The position numbers and the translations under genes were made by a program. From contig NZ_MRBS01000007.1 in assembly GCF_001922585.1 (NCBI RefSeq), forward strand, positions 1 through 64,000: a DNA stretch of 64,000 bases, read 5' to 3'. A model generated the notes under the pieces. The model was not told the origin of the DNA and did not search any database. It worked only from the letters and a program-made list of their open reading frames with translations. This DNA is from Pantoea sp. 1.19 (GTDB taxonomy: Bacteria; Pseudomonadota; Gammaproteobacteria; Enterobacterales; Enterobacteriaceae). This document shows positions 29,733 to 39,375 of the stretch, piece by piece (positions within the stretch are counted from its first letter, which is position 1; each line of letters begins with the position of its first letter).

Positions 29733-30917
29733 GTGGAAAGGTTTGACGTCATTATCATTGGGGCCGGCGCCGCCGGCATGTTTTGCGCTGCGCAGGCCGG
29801 CCAGGCCGGGCGCCGCGTGCTGCTGCTCGACAACGGTAAAAAACCGGGACGTAAAATCCTGATGTCCGGCGGTGGCCGCTGTAATTTTACCAATCTGTAT
29901 ACCGATCCGGCGGCCTATCTGTCGCACAATCCCCACTTCTGTAAGTCCGCGCTGGCCCGCTACACCCAGTGGGACTTTATCGATCTGGTCAACCGCCACG
30001 GTATTGCCTGGCACGAAAAAACACTGGGTCAGCTGTTTTGTGATGACTCCGCCCAGCAGATTGTCGATCTGCTGGTGAACGAGTGCCAGCGGGGCGGCGT
30101 GCAGCTGCGTCTGCGCAGCGAAGTGCTCAGCGTCAGCCGCGATGCGCGTGGTTTTCAGCTGCAGCTGAACGGTACCACGGTGGCGGCGGATAAGCTGGTG
30201 ATTGCGACCGGCGGCCTGTCGATGCCCGGGCTGGGAGCTTCCCCCTTTGGCTATAAAGTGGCGGAGCAGTTTGGCCTGCGGGTCTATCCGACGCGCGCCG
30301 GCCTGGTGCCGTTTACGCTGCACAAGCCGCTGTTGGCGCAGCTGCACACGCTGTCCGGCGTCGCGCTGGATACCGCCATCACCGCCCAGGATGGGACGCG
30401 CTTTAAGGAGGCTATGCTATTCACGCACCGCGGGCTCTCCGGTCCGGCGGTGCTGCAGATCTCCAGTTTCTGGCAGCCGGGGGAATACGTCACCGTCGAT
30501 CTCTCACCGGATCGGGATCTGGCGGAGCTGCTTGATAATGTTCGCGACGCACATCCGAATCAAAGCCTGAAAACCACACTGGCCAAAGTGCTACCGCGGC
30601 GACTGGTCGATATACTTCAGGCGCTGGGGCAAATCCCCGACCTCACGCTAAAGCAACTCAACGCCAGGCAGCAGGCGGCGCTGGTGGCCGGGCTGCACGC
30701 CTGGCAGGTCCAGCCCAATGGCACAGAGGGCTATCGTACCGCCGAGGTGACGCTGGGCGGCGTCGATACCGATCAGCTCTCCTCGAAAACCCTCGCGGTC
30801 CGCGATGTCCCCGGCCTCTACTTTATTGGCGAGGTGGTCGACGTTACCGGCTGGCTGGGCGGCTATAACTTCCAGTGGGCGTGGAGCTCAGCGTGGGCCT
30901 GTGCGCAGGATCTGTAA
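29733..30917 (+). CDS. yhiN: HI0933-family flavoprotein YhiN
   Basis: 394 residues (about 400 in E. coli YhiN). An N-terminal FAD-binding Rossmann motif VIIIGAGAAGMFCA is followed by KPGRKILMSGGGRCNFTN and ends with GLYFIGEVVDVTGWLGGYNFQWAWSSA, which is diagnostic of the family. The exact reaction is not established. I chose the GTG at 29733 because the Rossmann strand begins three residues later; the frame extends upstream but without homologous sequence. It is divergent from pit, as in E. coli. Confidence 0.9.
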   Translation: MERFDVIIIGAGAAGMFCAAQAGQAGRRVLLLDNGKKPGRKILMSGGGRCNFTNLYTDPAAYLSHNPHFCKSALARYTQWDFIDLVNRHGIAWHEKTLGQLFCDDSAQQIVDLLVNECQRGGVQLRLRSEVLSVSRDARGFQLQLNGTTVAADKLVIATGGLSMPGLGASPFGYKVAEQFGLRVYPTRAGLVPFTLHKPLLAQLHTLSGVALDTAITAQDGTRFKEAMLFTHRGLSGPAVLQISSFWQPGEYVTVDLSPDRDLAELLDNVRDAHPNQSLKTTLAKVLPRRLVDILQALGQIPDLTLKQLNARQQAALVAGLHAWQVQPNGTEGYRTAEVTLGGVDTDQLSSKTLAVRDVPGLYFIGEVVDVTGWLGGYNFQWAWSSAWACAQDL

Positions 30918-31082
30918 TCTGGCTGCGCCGCCCGTCGCTGCGCAGGCGGCCAAAGGGCCCGGCAGGCGGAAGGGGGGCTTTTCCCTGTATCGGGCGTCAT
31001 GCATTCAGGGCGCGCATTCAGCACCACGGCGGGTGGAAAAAACCGGAATACAGTTATAGTAAATATCTTAAAAAAAGATCAA

Positions 31083-31128
31083 TCAGATAAAAAAAACTGC
31101 CCGTTTTTTATCTGACCGGCAGTTTTTT
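31083..31128 (+). terminator. double hairpin with mutually exclusive stems after yhiN
   Basis: Stem A pairs 31083-31094 (TCAGATAAAAAA) with 31104-31115 (TTTTTTATCTGA), a perfect 12 bp. Stem B pairs 31091-31101 (AAAAAACTGCC) with 31118-31128 (GGCAGTTTTTT), a perfect 11 bp. They share bases, so only one can form. Stem B ends in T6 and is the likelier terminator, about 165 bases past yhiN. Confidence 0.65.
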
Positions 31129-31565
31129 ACGCTGATTTCGCGGCTTATGTAAAAAAAAAGATAAGATACTATTAATGCTTTCGAGGTTCTTAAGTATGCT
31201 TTTTGGGTGTCTTCAGGAAACGAATGTGGGTGTAATGTCTGATAAAGGTGCTAAAAAACGGTCTGTGCTCACATGATTTTTTTGATCCACAGGCGAGTTC
31301 TGTTACCAGCCTTATGAATTATAAATAAAAAATATTTTCTACTAATAAAGCGGTAGTGACGGTAAAAACAGTAAAGTATAAAAATCATAATTAAGGGTGT
31401 TGCCATAAGAATTTCCATAAAGCATCAATCCTTTTTTTACTGGGGGTGAACAACTAAAAACATAAAAAGAAAGTGTTTTCAAGATGCACGATTTGGCCGC
31501 CGGGAGCGCGGATTGATTGATGAAATCCACCTGCGTATATTTACTGTATTTATGGAGGTGGCGTA
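31129..31565. other. AT-rich spacer upstream of the LuxR-type gene
   Basis: No gene was seen in about 440 AT-rich bases. The stretch differs in composition from the GC-rich flanks and probably holds the promoter of the downstream regulator. A specific -35/-10 pair could not be chosen with confidence. Confidence 0.35.
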
Positions 31566-32207
31566 ATGGAACTACGTACCAGATCAGCAATTGGAAAAGA
31601 AGTCATTTTTGTTACCGACGACAGTTTCTTTTCTACGGGAGTATTAGAGAGTCAGGTGGGTGTTGGCAACATATCTGCCATCCGATGGCATGACTTTTTG
31701 CATTGCCAGGCGGATAAAAACAATGTTCATTACGTTCTGGATATCTTTTATCACGGTCGATTAAGTCTGGAAATGTACATGCATTTTAAAATGCTGCACA
31801 CTAAGCGTAGCGCATCTCGATTTTTTATTCTCTACACAGATAAACAACAGGAAGCGATACTGGATATCATTGGCGTCGATATGGAACGCATCGACCGCCG
31901 GCTAAGTCTGCGGGCCATGCTGGATATCAGTTGCAAAAAGTCCAGGCATCAATACCGCATCTCCTGCGGATGTTTCGGACGACGGGTTAATTTTACCCGT
32001 CGGGAGCTGCAGGTGGTCGTACACATCATTCAGGGGAACTCAGAGAATAAGATTGCCGAGCTGCTGGGAATAAAACCGAAGACGGTGCTGGTCTATAAAA
32101 ATAAAATTTTCAATAAAATCGGCTGCCGAAGCCTGTGCCAGTTCTATTTTATTGTGCATCCGGTAAAAGACATTCTCATTCACGTGAGCCAGTTGTCCCT
32201 GTGCTGA
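31566..32207 (+). CDS. orphan LuxR-type transcriptional regulator
   Basis: 213 residues. The C-terminal 60 residues form a LuxR-type helix-turn-helix (FTRRELQVVVHIIQGNSENKI, then AELLGIKPKTVLVYKNKIFNKIG). The N-terminal 140 residues match no domain I recognise and lack an obvious phospho-receiver aspartate pattern. Small enteric regulators of this shape often control fimbriae or capsule, so a role in surface structures is possible but inferred. The start has a strong GGAGGTGG site. The gene is more AT-rich than its neighbours, suggesting acquisition. Confidence 0.75.
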   Translation: MELRTRSAIGKEVIFVTDDSFFSTGVLESQVGVGNISAIRWHDFLHCQADKNNVHYVLDIFYHGRLSLEMYMHFKMLHTKRSASRFFILYTDKQQEAILDIIGVDMERIDRRLSLRAMLDISCKKSRHQYRISCGCFGRRVNFTRRELQVVVHIIQGNSENKIAELLGIKPKTVLVYKNKIFNKIGCRSLCQFYFIVHPVKDILIHVSQLSLC

Positions 32208-32507
32208 AGGCGCGCGGCGTGGGGGGTACTCCGCAGGGTCAGCCTTGCCCTGCTGCCCCTGGTGCCTAACCTCACGCTGCCGGATGATGGGGAGGTGCCG
32301 CTCGCGAGCCGCTGGCCTCCTCCCGGATGAAACGTTTGTCTTCTGGATTTACCCTGGTGAAAACCGGCTTTGCCCGCCAGCGGGTTGCGAAACATCCTGG
32401 CAGGACGCAATGTGAGTTCGGAAGGCTATTTGACTTAACACGTATGGTTTAAAAGATTTCGCCCTCTCTCGCCAGGCGAGTTAATCCATACTCTCTATAC
32501 TGGCCCT
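32208..32507. other. 300-bp spacer between the LuxR-type gene and the broken receptor gene
   Basis: No gene, repeat or clear terminator was seen. The first half is GC-rich, the last 100 bases less so, and the broken chemotaxis gene begins shortly after. Confidence 0.3.
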
Positions 32508-34476
32508 GTGCTCTCCAGGGTAATTAACGCCTTTTATAATTATAAAATGCTGGCAAGTCATACCGTGACTGCGTGGTTAAATCGTATCAATCGTCCCCTC
32601 AAGTTTACTCCTTGGGCATTGGCGTCCCTGCTGTTTATCGTTCCCACGGCGCGGGTGGTGATCGCGAATAAACAGGCGATTGCCATTAAGGAGACCGAGC
32701 TGGCTGGCGTGCCGGATGAGCGAGCGGTGATGCGCCCGCTGGCGTAGCTGCAGCGCCGCGAGCGTCGTGCACCGCAGGCGGAGATCGGCGAGGTGCTCAG
32801 CGCGGATCGGTTCCCGCTTTCCCCCTCTTCCGGCAGCAGGCAGTACTGCCCGCATAACAGCACATGGCAAAACCTGAGCCGCGCGATTGCCGCCGGCCAG
32901 TATGATGCCAGCGGCAGTATGAAAGTGCATGAGCAGCTGATTGGCCAGCTGCTGACGGCGAATCAGGATATTTTTGATGCCTGGGGGCTGCCGCTCGACA
33001 GCGATCTGAGCAGCTGTGCCCTGTTGTCCAGCGGCTGGATTGCGCTGCCGGAGCTGACCGGGAGTCTGGGTAAGTGGCGTGCGTGGGGATCCATGATGCT
33101 GGCGCGCGATGAGCCATCCAGCAGCGAGGACAGCAACCAAATCGGTTTCTATCTCGATGCGGTGCGTCAGCAGCGTCAGCGACTTGACGCCGATCTGACC
33201 CGGGCCTTTGGTGCGGATCCGGCGCTGAAGGGCGTGCTGCGCGGGGTGCTTACTGAGACGCCGGCCGCCATCGCTGCCCTGACCGAGCGCACCGAGACGA
33301 TGTTTGCCGGCGCGGCCACCCGCGCGACGCCGACGCAGCACATCGCGGCCTGGAGTGCGGTGATTGACCAGGGATTTGTATTGAGAGAGGCCGTGAGCCG
33401 CGCGCTGGCGTCGGTGCGGACTATGACGAAAACCAGATCATCACCGATGCCCGTGAGCCGCGCGCTGGCGTCGGTGCAGCAGCAGCAAATAGCGGAAAAA
33501 AGGCTGTCGCTCTGGTTACTGCCTGGCACGTTGCTGATCATCTGCCTGCTGATTCTCGCCTGCGGGGGGCGGTGGTGCTCAGCGTCACGCGCTCACTGCG
33601 TCAGACCGTGTCCTTCGCCGGGGAGGTCGCCGCGGATAATCTGTCGCTGTCGGTACGCGGCAATAACGAGACCATGCAGCTGCTGCAGGCGCTGAATACC
33701 ATGAGCCAGCAGCTGTCGCGGCTGGTGCTGACGGTGAAACAGCATGCGCAGCAGATTCGCCAGTCATCGGAGGAGATTGCGCAGGGGCATGCGCACCTGT
33801 CGGCGCGCACTGAGGAGCAGGCTTCTTCGCGGGTCGGGACGGCTGCCAGCATGGATCAGCTTGCGGCAATTGTGCAGCACAATGTCGCAGGAACTGCCGA
33901 AGTTTCACGGCTCGCGACGTCGGCTTCCGATATCGCGCTGCGCAGCGGTGAGGCGATGAATGATGTCTTGCAAAGCATGCGTGACATCAGCCACGGCGCC
34001 GGCCAGATTCGCGACATGACTGCCGTGATTGACGGCATTGCTTTTCAGACCAACATTCTGGCCCTGAACGCCGCGGTGGAAGGCGCCCGCGCCGGTGAGG
34101 CCGGCAAGGGGGTTGCGGTGATTGCCACCGAGGTTCGGGTGCTGGCGCTGCGCTCGGCGCTGTCGGCCAAAGAGATCAGGACCCTGATCGATACCGCGGT
34201 CGCCAGGGGATCCGCATGACGGATGAGGCGGGTGACAGGAGGCGCCCGTCGGTGGCAGCGATTCAGCAGACCTCGCTGATGATGAGTGACATTCTGACCG
34301 CCTCAAATGCGCAGAGCCAGGGGATTCACCTGGTGAATAGTGCGGTAAATCAGATGGACAACGTTACCCAGCAAAACGCCATTCTGGTTGAGCAATCGGC
34401 CGCGGCGGCGACCTCGCTGGCCAATCAGGCCCGCGCGCTGGAAAATACCGTTGCGCTATTTCGCCTGACGGCCTGA
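32508..34476 (+). pseudogene. decayed methyl-accepting chemotaxis protein
   Basis: Fragments in three frames add up to one receptor. An N-terminal membrane span (LASLLFIVPTARVV) is followed by an in-frame TAG near 32745. A periplasmic helical region runs to a second span near 33520 ([19 protein letters not shown]). A frameshift near 33570 leads to a HAMP and signalling part with the receptor hairpin ([28 protein letters not shown]). Another frameshift and stop lie near 34219, before the C-terminal helices (QMDNVTQQNAILVEQSAAAA). At least three lesions make it non-functional. Two 27-bp direct repeats lie inside it. Confidence 0.9.
33391..33477 (+). repeat. 27-bp direct repeat, 60-bp period, in the receptor pseudogene
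   Basis: The same 27 bases, beginning CCGTGAGCCG and ending TCGGTGC, occur at 33391-33417 and 33451-33477, in the same frame 60 bases apart. The 33 bases between are not repeated, so this is not a simple tandem duplication. Confidence 0.9.
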
Positions 34477-34501
34477 GCCCGCGGCAGGCGGCGCGCCGGC
34501 A

Positions 34502-36346
34502 TCAGCGTACCGGCCGGGTGCGCCGGATCGGGCGCACCGCCGCGGGTGGGGGGGCATCAGCAATCCGTGCATCACCGTTTGGCAGCCCCGTATGCAGCCA
34601 CTTCCGCAGCGCGCCGGCAGGTAGCGCGGGCGAATAATAGAAGCCCTGCGCCTGATCGCAGCCATAAGACTGGAGCAGCGTCTGGGTGACCGCATCCTCT
34701 ACGCCTTCCGCCAGCACCTGATAATTCAGCGCCTTCAGCATGTTGATGATACTGTGGGCAATAATGCGTGAGGCTTCGTCGGAGGCGAGCTCGCTGATCA
34801 ATGATTTATCCAGCTTGATCACGTCCAGTGGCATATGGCGGAGGTAGCTGATATTGCTGTAGCCGGTGCCAAAATCATCCAGCGACAGGCAGAATCCCTT
34901 TTGACTGAGTTTTTTCAGCCCGTCGAGCGCCGCCGGGCTTTCCAGAATGCTTTGTGTTTCCATGCACTCAATCCCCAGCAGCGCGCGCGGCAGTCCGGCA
35001 CTGTGCATCAGCAGATCAACGCGCGAAGCAAATCCCTCGCGAGAAAAATCACATTCGCTGACATTAATCGAGACCGGCAGCATCTGTCCGTCATCGCGCC
35101 ACGCGCAGAGTTGAACCACCGTCTGTTGCAGTACCCAGTCGGTCAGCGCCGACATCAGGTTAGTTTGCTCGGCCAGCGGAACAAATATGCCCGGCGGCAG
35201 CTCACCGCGCAGGGGGTGGCGCCAGCGCAGCAGCGCCTCCAGGCCGATAGTCTCCCCGCTGTGCAGACAAACTTTCGGCTGATAAACCAGGTAGAGACCG
35301 TGGTTATGGCGCAGCGCTTCAGCCAGGTCATTCATCAGCATCAGATCGCTGGTCCGGCGGCGGTCCGTCGCGGCATCAAAATGCACCGCCAGCAGATCGC
35401 GATCGGTGGCTTCATGCAGCGCACTGATCGCCCGGCGCAGCCCCTCCTGCGGTGACAGCTCGCCCGCCGTATACCGGGTTTCTCCCACCCGCGGCGTCAG
35501 CGCAACGGCAATGCCGTCGCCCAGATCGGCGTTGATCCCCTGCAGCGCGGCGGCAATCGCCGTGATGCTCACCGGCGCCTCCGGCGGAGCAAGGATCGCG
35601 AAGCGACCGGTGGCGACGGTATACAGCTTGATCCTGGTTGCGTGACTGAGCCGCTGCGGCAGCAGCGTGGCCATGTGCTTGAGCAGGCGCTCCATTGGGA
35701 GCATGCCCCACGCGCGGGCCAAATCATAAATGCGTGCAATGTCCATGCACTCCATCACCACCAGTTGATGAACGCGTCCCGCCGCTTCGTCCTCCAGCGA
35801 TTGCAGGTCGCGCATCAGTCGCTGGCGATTAGGCAGCCCGGTGATGACATCGAGGAAACTGGCGGCGTGCCAGGCGTCGAGAAACGCCGTCACCAGTTCG
35901 GCCAGCAGGGTGAGCGTCGCCAGCTGCGTGCTGGAGAACGCGTGCGGGTGAGTGTCGGTGACGCACAGGGTGCCAAGAATGTGGTTATGGCGATTTTTCA
36001 GCGGGATGCCGGCGTAAAAACGGATCCCCGGTGTGCCGACAGCCAACGGGTGCTGCGCAAATCGCGGATCGTCAAACGTGTCCGGGATGACCATCGGCGC
36101 ATCGTCGTCTACCACATAGCGACAAAAAGAGAGGTCGCGCGAGGAGTTGGTGAGGGGAAATGCGTGGGCGACGGGGATCGTCTGGCGCTCCTGATCCAGC
36201 ACCGATATAAAACTGCCCGGAATGGCCAGCGCCTGGCTGGCCAGCTCGACAAAGCGCTTAAGTACCCTGTCGCGACTCTCATCCGGCGTTCGCAACAACT
36301 GCGCGGCCTGGGCCGCGTCATCATCGCTGTTCAGCGTAATCAACAT
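34502..36346 (-). CDS. GAF-(degenerate GGDEF)-EAL protein, probable c-di-GMP phosphodiesterase
   Basis: 614 residues from MLITLNSDDD, chosen for the GGAGGAG site just upstream. It is soluble, with no membrane span. A GAF domain (about 20-165; FCRYVVDDDAPMVIPDTFDDPRF) is followed by a GGDEF-like region (about 170-330) in which the active-site motif is lost (VATGRFAIL in its place). The C-terminal EAL domain (about 345-590) keeps GLEALLRWRHP, SINVSE, LSLDDFGTGYSNISYL, VIKLDKSLI and LAEGVED, so hydrolysis of c-di-GMP is plausible. The GAF ligand is unknown. It is convergent with the receptor pseudogene. Confidence 0.85.
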   Translation of the reverse strand: MLITLNSDDDAAQAAQLLRTPDESRDRVLKRFVELASQALAIPGSFISVLDQERQTIPVAHAFPLTNSSRDLSFCRYVVDDDAPMVIPDTFDDPRFAQHPLAVGTPGIRFYAGIPLKNRHNHILGTLCVTDTHPHAFSSTQLATLTLLAELVTAFLDAWHAASFLDVITGLPNRQRLMRDLQSLEDEAAGRVHQLVVMECMDIARIYDLARAWGMLPMERLLKHMATLLPQRLSHATRIKLYTVATGRFAILAPPEAPVSITAIAAALQGINADLGDGIAVALTPRVGETRYTAGELSPQEGLRRAISALHEATDRDLLAVHFDAATDRRRTSDLMLMNDLAEALRHNHGLYLVYQPKVCLHSGETIGLEALLRWRHPLRGELPPGIFVPLAEQTNLMSALTDWVLQQTVVQLCAWRDDGQMLPVSINVSECDFSREGFASRVDLLMHSAGLPRALLGIECMETQSILESPAALDGLKKLSQKGFCLSLDDFGTGYSNISYLRHMPLDVIKLDKSLISELASDEASRIIAHSIINMLKALNYQVLAEGVEDAVTQTLLQSYGCDQAQGFYYSPALPAGALRKWLHTGLPNGDARIADAPPPAAVRPIRRTRPVR

Positions 36347-36795
36347 GGTCTCCTCCGCTCCGGGGATCTGCGGAGGGACAGTCAGGAAAAGGGGCGACGG
36401 AACAGTACAGATGCGATTTCGCCAATGGCGCGCCAAAAAAACGCCTTATTTGATGATAGGCGGGGGGCGCGAGCTTGTCATGTCTATTTGCTAAAGATTA
36501 TTCCGTAGCGATGCGTTGGTAATATATCGGACAGGGGATAAAAAGGGCCTTAACCGACGCGCGGTTCGCTAGCGTGCTCACCATTAGCCCGGTAGTTATT
36601 TTATGTCTTTGTTTATCGCGTAACTGGAGAATAGTTGGCTTAATTAACGGTCATCATTTAGCAAAATAATCGAATGTGTCAGCGTGACAAATATTGACAG
36701 CTTTGCTCACGGGTGAGCGCACAGCTTTAATGTTTACTGACGTCGGCTGACCCAATCCGCGGCACACTGCGGTCCTGGGTTAAAAGGAGACGGTT
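36347..36795. other. 450-bp spacer between the EAL gene and a small lipoprotein gene
   Basis: No gene. It must hold the EAL and lipoprotein promoters. A TTGACA (36694-36699) is followed by a small dyad GCTCAC-GG-GTGAGC (36705-36718), a possible -35 with overlapping operator for the lipoprotein gene; no convincing -10 was found at the right spacing. Confidence 0.35.
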
Positions 36796-37011
36796 ATGCG
36801 AAAAACACGCGGCTGCGCCTGGCTGTTATTACTGATTTCACTGGCGGCCTGCAGCGTCCCCCCGGCGGCATCCGTGCTGCCCCATGGCGGCACGCATCAG
36901 CTGTCCACCCACGGTGGCGTAACGGACAGCGCCGAGCTTCCGGATGAACACATTGATGCACCGCGATCGCGTCCCGCCTGTTACGCCGGAGATCGCCCGA
37001 TGCGCGTCTGA
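36796..37011 (+). CDS. small predicted lipoprotein
   Basis: 71 residues. Residues 1-19 form a lipoprotein signal with lipobox LAAC, so Cys19 would be lipidated and the mature protein is about 53 residues. The rest is rich in Ser, Pro and His, with no motif I recognise. AGGAGA lies 6-7 bases before the ATG, which supports real translation. The stop codon abuts the end of convergent ptrR. Function is unknown. Confidence 0.6.
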   Translation: MRKTRGCAWLLLLISLAACSVPPAASVLPHGGTHQLSTHGGVTDSAELPDEHIDAPRSRPACYAGDRPMRV

Positions 37012-37872
37012 TCACTGCTGGCCGACCAGCAGCTGGCGTAGCGCTGTCAGATTGACCGAGCGCGCCTCTTTTCGCCATACCAGCCAGGTGGGTACATTGC
37101 GCAGCGTCGGTGAGATCGGCCAGATGCTGATGGTTTTTGCCCCGGGCAGGTGATCAAGCAGGCTGCGCGGGGCCAGCGCCAGTCCAGCGCCAGCGCTGAC
37201 GCAGGCCAGCATGCCGTGGTAAGACTCCATTTCGTAGATGCGTCCCGGCGTCGCACCATCGTCCTGAAACCACTGTTCAAAGCGGCGGCGATAGGCGCAG
37301 GTGCGGCGAAAGGCATACAGCGGTGCCCCGGCCACGTCGCGAGCACGGCGCACCGGCGGGTGATCGCCTGCGGCCACCAACACCATCTCCTCCTGCCACA
37401 CCGCCATCCCGGTGAGCACATCGGTATCAATCGGGCCATCAATAAAGATCGCGTCCAGTTTACCCGCCAGCAGGGCAGCGGTCAGATCGTCCGACGGGCC
37501 GGTAGTGAACTCCAGCGCCACCTGGTCGTAGAGCTGATGATAGCGGGCCAGCAGCGGTGGGATCCGCACCGCCGCGGTACTCTCCAGCGCGCCGAGGGCA
37601 AAGCGGCCGCGCGGTTCGCCCCCCGATAGCACGCTTTTCGCTTCCTCCAGCTTCGCGAGGATCTGGCTGGCATACTGCCAGAACAGGTGGCCATCCGCGG
37701 AGAGACGCAGGCGCAACTTCTCGCGAATAAACAGCTCACAATCCAGCTCTTGCTCCAGCTGTTTAATGCGCGTCGATAAATTGGAGGGCACCCGGTGCAG
37801 GCGCGCTGCCGCCTGGCTGATCGATCCACATTCGGCTACCGTACAAAACATATTCAGCTGACTGATATCCAT
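37012..37872 (-). CDS. ptrR: LysR-type regulator PtrR (YneJ)
   Basis: 286 residues from MDISQLNMFCTVAECGSISQ; the HTH covers about residues 1-60 (AAARLHRVPSNLSTRIKQLE), followed by the LysR substrate domain. It is divergent from the succinate-semialdehyde dehydrogenase gene, the same arrangement as E. coli yneJ-sad, where PtrR controls sad. The assignment rests on this context and the family match. An in-frame start four codons earlier exists. Confidence 0.85.
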   Translation of the reverse strand: MDISQLNMFCTVAECGSISQAAARLHRVPSNLSTRIKQLEQELDCELFIREKLRLRLSADGHLFWQYASQILAKLEEAKSVLSGGEPRGRFALGALESTAAVRIPPLLARYHQLYDQVALEFTTGPSDDLTAALLAGKLDAIFIDGPIDTDVLTGMAVWQEEMVLVAAGDHPPVRRARDVAGAPLYAFRRTCAYRRRFEQWFQDDGATPGRIYEMESYHGMLACVSAGAGLALAPRSLLDHLPGAKTISIWPISPTLRNVPTWLVWRKEARSVNLTALRQLLVGQQ

Positions 37873-37986
37873 AACCTTTCTCAATTAGTGAAGGATGGAT
37901 TCATTATAATTCACTTTAAAAGATGGTTTCACTGACCTACAGTAAAAAACGTACAGTATCCGTTCACCCACTTTGGGAGTGTGATA
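37873..37986. promoter_or_regulatory. divergent ptrR-sad control region
   Basis: 114 AT-rich bases separate the two starts. TGAA and TTCA half-sites recur here, for example TGAAGGATGGATTCA, as expected for a LysR regulator acting on a divergent promoter pair. Confidence 0.45.
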
Positions 37987-39375
37987 ATGAGTAACGCAGT
38001 AAATGATGGCGCCCTGTCGCGCAATCCGGCGACCGGCGAAGAGCTGGCCCGCTATCCTTACGACGATGCGGCGGCGTTAGAAAAGGCGCTGGTCCGCAGC
38101 CAGCGCGCGTTTACCCAGTGGCGGACGACTCCGCTCAGTGAGCGGGCGGCGCAGCTGACCCGTATCGCGCAGGCCTTGCGCCAGCAGGCGGAGTCGCTGG
38201 CGCAGATGATGACCCGCGAGATGGGGAAACCGATTGTCCAGGCGCGCGCCGAAGTTGAAAAGAGCGCTTCGCTCTGTGACTGGTACGCCGAACACGGCCC
38301 GGCGATGCTGGCGCCGCAGGCCACTCAGGTGCCGGATAACAAAGCGGTGGTTGCCTATCGTCCACTGGGGACGGTGCTGGCGGTGATGCCGTGGAACTTT
38401 CCGCTGTGGCAGGTGCTTCGCGGCGCCGTACCGGCGATCCTGGGCGGTAACCCCTATCTGCTCAAGCACGCGCCCAACGTCATGGGCAGCGCCAAACTGA
38501 TCGAAAAAGTGCTGCTTGATGCCGGATTACCCGACGGGGTGTTCAGTGCGATCAATGTCACTAACGACGGCGTTTCCGCGGCGATCGCCGATGCGCGCAT
38601 CGCGACGGTGGCGGTCACCGGCAGCGTGCGTGCCGGTCAGGCGATTGCTGAACAGGCCGGACGCGCGCTGAAGAAAAGCGTGCTGGAGCTGGGCGGCGCC
38701 GATGCGTTTATCGTGCTGAACGATGCCGATCTGGATGAGGCGGTTAAGGCGGCGGTGGTTGGCCGCTTCCAGAACAGCGGACAGGTGTGCATTGCCGCCA
38801 AGCGCATCATTGTTGAAGCCGGAGTGGCGGCGACGTTTGAAGCGAAATTTATCGCCGCGGTGCAGGCGCTGAAGGTTGGCGATCCGCAGGACGAGGAGAC
38901 TTACATTGGTCCGATGGCGCGCGCCGACCTGCGCGATGAGCTGCACGCTCAGGTGCAGGCGTCACTGGCTGAAGGCGCGCGACTGGTGCTGGGCGGCGAA
39001 AAGCTACCCGGTCCCGGTAACTACTACGCGCCCACGGTCCTTGCCGACGTGACGCCGGCGATGACCGCCTTCCGCCAGGAACTGTTTGGCCCGGTGGCTT
39101 CGCTGATTGTGGCTCGCGACGCGGAGCACGCCGTTGAGCTGGCTAATGACAGCGATTTCGGCCTTGGCGGCACTATCTGGAGCGCCGACGAATCGACCGC
39201 GCTGGAGATGGCCGCGCGGCTGGAGACCGGTGGGGTCTTTATCAATGGCTATACCGCTTCCGATCCGCGCGTACCGATCGGCGGGGTGAAGAAGAGCGGC
39301 TACGGACGCGAGCTGTCGAGCTTCGGTCTGCATGAGTTCTGCAATGTGCAGACCGTGTGGCGGGATCGCCGCTAA
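37987..39375 (+). CDS. sad: succinate-semialdehyde dehydrogenase Sad (YneI)
   Basis: Oxidises succinate semialdehyde to succinate with NAD, part of GABA and putrescine breakdown. It has 462 residues, as in E. coli Sad. Shared segments include MTREMGKPIVQARAEVEKSA, LCDWYAEHGPAML, VMPWNFPLWQV and LLKHAPNVMGSAKLI. Catalytic residues are Glu234 (VLELGG) and Cys268 (NSGQVCIAAKR). The ATG is preceded by GGGAG. An alternative GTG lies two codons upstream. The linked regulator supports the assignment. Confidence 0.95.
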   Translation: MSNAVNDGALSRNPATGEELARYPYDDAAALEKALVRSQRAFTQWRTTPLSERAAQLTRIAQALRQQAESLAQMMTREMGKPIVQARAEVEKSASLCDWYAEHGPAMLAPQATQVPDNKAVVAYRPLGTVLAVMPWNFPLWQVLRGAVPAILGGNPYLLKHAPNVMGSAKLIEKVLLDAGLPDGVFSAINVTNDGVSAAIADARIATVAVTGSVRAGQAIAEQAGRALKKSVLELGGADAFIVLNDADLDEAVKAAVVGRFQNSGQVCIAAKRIIVEAGVAATFEAKFIAAVQALKVGDPQDEETYIGPMARADLRDELHAQVQASLAEGARLVLGGEKLPGPGNYYAPTVLADVTPAMTAFRQELFGPVASLIVARDAEHAVELANDSDFGLGGTIWSADESTALEMAARLETGGVFINGYTASDPRVPIGGVKKSGYGRELSSFGLHEFCNVQTVWRDRR

